Source: Cellulomonas fimi
GTDB taxonomy: Bacteria; Actinomycetota; Actinomycetes; Actinomycetales; Cellulomonadaceae
Direction: 5' to 3'
Assembly (NCBI RefSeq): GCF_012952065.1
Contig: NZ_JABCJJ010000010.1
Span: 62,001-126,000, forward strand
DNA length: 64,000 nucleotides
Shown: positions 61,701 through 64,000 of the stretch, one piece after another
Numbering within the stretch: position 1 is the first letter of the stretch
Layout: every line of letters starts with the position of its first letter
Notes under the pieces: model-generated
What the model was told of the DNA's origin: nothing
The model's database searches: none
Seen by the model: the letters and a program-made list of their open reading frames with translations, nothing else
Made by a program: the position numbers and the translations under genes

Positions 61701-62003
61701 GGCGCGCAGCCGTTCGGGGCTGCGCCACACGCGGTACACGCCCGAGCCGGTCTCGAAGACCAGCTCGACGAAGGTCTCCGTGGCGTCGTCGGCGTAGCCG
61801 GAGCGCAGGCGGTCGTCGCTCGCCTCCGCGGACGCGACCTTGCCGTACAGCGCGAAGACGATCGCGTCGATGATCGTCGACTTGCCGGCCCCGGTCGGTC
61901 CCTCGAGCAGGAAGAGGCCCGACGCCCCGAGCTGTTCGAAGTCGATCGTGTGGCGACCTGCGAACGGCCCGAGCGCCTGCAGCGTGAGGGACCGCAGGTG
62001 CAT
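58749..62003 (-). CDS. sbcC: SbcC, SMC-like ATPase of the SbcCD nuclease
   Basis: Partner of SbcD in the Mre11-Rad50-type complex that cuts hairpins and protein-blocked DNA ends. 1084 residues. Walker A EGPTGAGKSTIIDAI near 35-49; coiled-coil arms rich in Ala, Arg and Glu; zinc hook EGEPCPVCGSVEHPHP near residue 600; signature RTLSGGETFYVSLCLALG; Walker B GTLFVDEGFGSLDPDTLEAV. The ATG overlaps the sbcD stop by one base (TGATG). Between about residues 240 and 320 there is a low-complexity stretch (PAPLPALLSALPPAPLPALP, then Asp/Ser/Gly-rich) holding a 17-base inverted repeat at 61146-61197; it appears to be an insertion in the first arm. Confidence 0.93.
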   Translation of the reverse strand: MHLRSLTLQALGPFAGRHTIDFEQLGASGLFLLEGPTGAGKSTIIDAIVFALYGKVASAEASDDRLRSGYADDATETFVELVFETGSGVYRVWRSPERLRAKKRGTGTTKQQAGVKLWRLGAADGADGELLSTRLDEAGAEIQRAIGLDRSQFVQTIVLPQGEFASFLRADPERRRGLLQKVFGTEVYERVQERLAAMRVEAQRAVADARSGVAAATAHFVGAAGIRSAPPAPLPALLSALPPAPLPALPVPAVSDPDVSGVARAQDRGGSDTSAGAAGHPDVSDPARAGGRATPDGSAEGGASPRSAPAAALVGADELRELGESADPALLPAVHAHVAALSAVAAARARAEEAARAVVDEARRALDEARTLADSLARRDALRAERARLAEQAASHTDDVRRRDRARRAAVVRPALQAAEAAESAAQASRERLDAARTQVAPDFAHLDRRGLTDARDELAGQVATLRRLQEVESGMPSRRMRLASAETTLEDSLAEQAILADDAAVRPSVRVDLLSAIAAAREVTAELPLRRQRRETTRAARDAAQAADDLSIELGEAAAAAAAALAAAGEAIAGEAYLRTRRLAGMAGELAASMAEGEPCPVCGSVEHPHPAALAADHASAEQVEAAGRTRQAAEHASAQASSHVATLTERLTRLREQAGPRSVHELDREIDELGTLVQMASSAERELVVLQERLENHDLETDELRLRAQALATSVATARVTIETLSASITADQEEIDAARADAPTVAARVAQLDAQVRACSALAEALEVVDRAEHDLTTRAAELATALADHGFADSDDARAAHLPERELARLEESIGAHAAAVARVELGLADPALVDLDDDVAVDLPGAQARFTEAEAVASTAGREAALAASAASSAVGAMGAVEAALEAHAAARDRAAPVTRMADLAAASGGDNTKRLTLATYVLVKRFEDVVAAANDRLLAMSDGRFELVRSDEREDVRTRRTGLSMRVIDHRLDAERDPRTLSGGETFYVSLCLALGMADVVTAEAGGIELGTLFVDEGFGSLDPDTLEAVLAELGKLRAGGRVVGVVSHVEALKQAIAERIEVRRLADGSSTLRVVAG
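61146..61236. repeat. Palindromic repeat copies inside sbcC
   Basis: TGGGTCTGACACGTCGG (61146-61162) and its exact complement CCGACGTGTCAGACCCA (61181-61197) form a 17-base hairpin with an 18-base loop; a further half copy CCTGACACGTCGGGG is at 61222-61236. The core CCGACGTGTCAG also occurs between genes at 54769-54780. Confidence 0.85.
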
Positions 62004-63208
62004 CAGGCGCTGCGTTCGAGCGCGACGACGTGCTCGAGCGCCGCGCGCAGCGCCGCGGCCTCGTCCTCGGTCGGGTCGCAGGCGGTCACGTGGTTGACGA
62101 ACTCGGCCGCGACCTCGAGCGGGTCTCGCGCGGCGGTCACGGAGGCGTGGCTCCGCTGACCCGGCACCTCGGGCGGCCGGTGCTGCACCACGAGCGCGTG
62201 CGGGAAGCGCTGCTTGACCCGCGCGTACAGATCGGGCGGCCGCGCGGCGTCGGTCACCACGACCCGCAGCCAGTCGTCGGCGTGCGCCTCACCCGTCGCA
62301 CCGAGCAGCTGCTCGAGCGTCCCGGTCACCTCGGCGATCCGCCGCGGCACGGGCGCCCGCACGAGCTCGGGCTCGCCGACGACGCCGTCGGCCCCGAGCT
62401 CGACCAGCACGCTCGACTTCACCTGGCGCAGCTCGGAGAACGAGTAGGCGAGCGGCGACCCGGAGTACCGCAGGACGGTCCCCTCGGGTCCCGGCACCCG
62501 CTGCGGACCGTGCAGGTGGCCGAGCGCCACGTAGTCCACGCCGGCGAACACCGCCGCCGGGACGTGGTCGACGCCGCCGACCCGGATGTCGCGCTCCGAC
62601 TCCGACGCCTCGCCGCCGAGCACGAACGCGTGCGCGATCGCGACCGCCCGCGGGCGCGCGGCGCCGGCCGCCGCCGCGGCGCCGACCCGCTCGGCCAGAT
62701 CGCCCCGCACCCTGTCCATGGCAGCACGGGTCACCGCCTCGTGCGAGCGGGCGAGCGGCGTCGCGGGGTCCGGGGCGAGCGACCGCCGGACGACGTCCGG
62801 GTCGAGGTACGGCAGGCCGTACACGAGCACGTCCCCCGCCGACCCGCGCCCGCCGCGCGACGGCAGCACGACCGGTGCCCCGACGTCGGCCACGCGGGTG
62901 CGCAGGTGCACGCCCGCCCGCATGAGCCCCGCCCCGAAACCGAGCCGGATCGCCGAGTCGTGGTTGCCCGGCGTCACGACCACCACGGCGTGCTCGGCCA
63001 GCCGCGCGAGCGTCTCGGACAGCAGCGTCACGGCCTCGACCGGCGGGACCGCACGGTCGTAGACGTCACCCGCCACCAGCACCGCGTCCACACGCTCCGC
63101 GCGCACGACGTCGACCAGGTGGTCGAGGTGGGCGGCCTGGTGCTCGAGCAGGTCGACCCCGTGCAGGGTCCGCCCGAGGTGCCAGTCGGAGGTGTGCAGC
63201 AGCCGCAT
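62003..63208 (-). CDS. sbcD: SbcD, metallophosphoesterase nuclease of the SbcCD complex
   Basis: 401 residues, ATG at 63208. Nuclease of the SbcCD complex, Mre11-like. Metal-binding motifs are complete: TSDWHLGRTLHG (residues 7-18), LVAGDVYDRAVPP, VVTPGNHDSA, AIAHAFV and VALGHLHGPQRV. The C-terminal capping domain runs to the Ala-rich end. Its stop overlaps the sbcC start, the usual sbcDC order. Nothing recognisable precedes it except the mobile-element border. Confidence 0.94.
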   Translation of the reverse strand: MRLLHTSDWHLGRTLHGVDLLEHQAAHLDHLVDVVRAERVDAVLVAGDVYDRAVPPVEAVTLLSETLARLAEHAVVVVTPGNHDSAIRLGFGAGLMRAGVHLRTRVADVGAPVVLPSRGGRGSAGDVLVYGLPYLDPDVVRRSLAPDPATPLARSHEAVTRAAMDRVRGDLAERVGAAAAAGAARPRAVAIAHAFVLGGEASESERDIRVGGVDHVPAAVFAGVDYVALGHLHGPQRVPGPEGTVLRYSGSPLAYSFSELRQVKSSVLVELGADGVVGEPELVRAPVPRRIAEVTGTLEQLLGATGEAHADDWLRVVVTDAARPPDLYARVKQRFPHALVVQHRPPEVPGQRSHASVTAARDPLEVAAEFVNHVTACDPTEDEAAALRAALEHVVALERSA

Positions 63209-63480
63209 GACGCGACCGTAACCCCGGCCACCGACATCGCCGCGGTGGCACTCCGGTGACCCGCGAGGTCAGGCGTCGCCGCCCTGCTCGGCCATCCCGT
63301 ACGCGCGGAACTCGCCGAGGATGAACAGGAACAGTGGGGGTCGAGGTCACCTCGACAGGATGGCCGCGGAGGGTCAGGCGCGCCCGTCGAGGAAGAGCCG
63401 TTCCAGGCCGATGACCGCGAGCAGGTCTGTGGCTTGCGCCGATAAATGGCGGGGTTCTGTAGGTGCTATGTGGCGGCCTG
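63209..63480. other. Intergenic border region between sbcD and a mobile element
   Basis: On the minus strand two short open ends that look like gene tails can be read: LFLFILGEFRAYGMAEQGGDA followed by a stop (about 63268-63333) and LLAVIGLERLFLDGRA followed by a stop (about 63376-63426). Next to the element there is a repeated motif, AAATGGCGG (63446-63454 region) and ATGTGGCGG (about 63470-63478), which could be transposase-binding sites. No complete gene is present; decay around an insertion is a reasonable reading. Confidence 0.35.
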
Positions 63481-64000
63481 TCAGCTGACGCCGATGACCA
63501 GGGTGCTTGCGGCGGCTTCGATGACGTCGTTGGTGATGGTGTCGAGTTCGTTGATCTTCAGGACGCGCTCGATCTGGGGGAAGAGGCGTTCGAGGAGTCG
63601 GAAGTTCCCTCGGGTGATCCGGGCGATGGCGGCGATGGCCTGGGCGTCGGTGAAGTCCTCTGGGTCCAGGGTCTTGTCGAGGGCACGCCAGTGCCGTTGC
63701 AGGACGAAGAGCAGTTCGTCCTTGCCCAGGGGCCGGTACTGGTGGGCGAAGCCGACTCGGCTGTAGAACTGGGGGTAGTGGCTGAACTGCTTCTCCAGGC
63801 CGGGCATGCCGATCAGGATGAGGGCGATGTTGTCGCGGTCGTAGCGATCGCGCAGCAGTTCCAGTGCGGTGGGGCGGAGGCGTTCGGACTCATCGACGAT
63901 GATCAGCTCGACGTAGTTCCTGCTGTGGCGCCACCCGCGCGTCTCTGGCGTGACCTGTCCGGCCGGAGCGAGGTGCTGCTCGATGCAGATGTTGGTGCGG
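63481..64000 (-). CDS. AAA+ transposition ATPase (TniB/TnsC/IstB-like), partial
   Basis: C-terminal 172 residues of a gene whose 5' part is beyond the window. Reading to the last base gives YVELIIVDESERLRPTALELLRDRYDRDN, a Walker B with following helix, IALILIGMPGLEKQFSHYPQFYSRVGF with the arginine of sensor II type regions, and ARITRGNFRLLERLFPQIERVLKIN near the end. This matches the AAA+ regulators that accompany DDE transposases in Tn552/Tn5053- and Tn7-like elements and select target DNA. The transposase gene would be expected to the right, outside the window. GC content is slightly lower than in sbcD. Confidence 0.8.
   Translation of the reverse strand, partial: RTNICIEQHLAPAGQVTPETRGWRHSRNYVELIIVDESERLRPTALELLRDRYDRDNIALILIGMPGLEKQFSHYPQFYSRVGFAHQYRPLGKDELLFVLQRHWRALDKTLDPEDFTDAQAIAAIARITRGNFRLLERLFPQIERVLKINELDTITNDVIEAAASTLVIGVS
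63481..64000. mobile_element. Edge of a transposon carrying an AAA+ ATPase
   Basis: Inferred from the AAA+ transposition gene, the gene-tail remnants at 63209-63430 and the repeated GTGGCGG-type motifs just outside the gene. The exact terminus cannot be fixed without the other end; it probably lies between 63430 and 63480. Confidence 0.5.

Overview
The window is high-GC DNA (local samples about 72%) with dense, overlapping operons, GTG and ATG starts and few AT-rich stretches. A 13E12/DUF222 HNH gene behind an actinobacterial LexA box, a flavin oxidoreductase coupled to a trehalose-synthase-like GH13 enzyme, and sugar ABC operons without their own ATPase all point to an actinobacterium. The gut guess is Micrococcales (Cellulomonas-like); this is inference, not shown by any marker gene. 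No rRNA, tRNA or CRISPR array was seen.

Layout. 1-2066: end of a zinc/manganese ABC transporter operon (binding protein tail, ATPase, permease). 2114-4192 (-): NERD-nuclease/UvrD-like helicase. 4676-5137: small unknown gene. 5273-6292 (-) and 6531-14009 (+): a LacI-type regulator divergent from a galactoside operon (GH42 beta-galactosidase, two permeases, lipoprotein binding protein, GH36 alpha-galactosidase), with a clear promoter and two palindromic operators between them.

14025-31654 (-): a complete type 2 BREX (Pgl) phage-defence operon, in order of transcription pglW, pglX, pglY, pglZ, brxD, brxHI, with genes that overlap or nearly touch. The part of pglX that follows the catalytic NPPY motif has a much lower GC content than its surroundings, which looks like a recombined target-recognition region.

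31794-45820: a tandem double diguanylate cyclase, a cell-wall-lysis-like protein, an unknown protein, a DHA2-type exporter, an SOS-controlled 13E12/HNH gene behind a tandem repeat array, an M20 amidohydrolase, a decayed acetyltransferase, a RecB-nuclease/helicase fusion, a GyrI-like protein and a small acidic protein. 46061-49487: a DrrAB-type ABC exporter and a SIR2 protein with an unusual N-terminal domain. 49507-52401: ferredoxin-reductase-type flavoprotein, folE and a divergent SufR-like regulator. 52449-58648: small and secreted proteins, then the flavin oxidoreductase/GH13 pair, interspersed with palindromic and tandem repeats. 58749-63208 (-): sbcD-sbcC. 63481-end (-): an AAA+ transposition ATPase of a mobile element that runs off the window.

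Themes: defence and DNA-processing genes are spread through the window (NERD helicase, BREX, RecB/helicase, SIR2, SbcCD, HNH nucleases), and GC-rich short tandem repeats (7-33 bp) have expanded both between genes and in frame inside genes.
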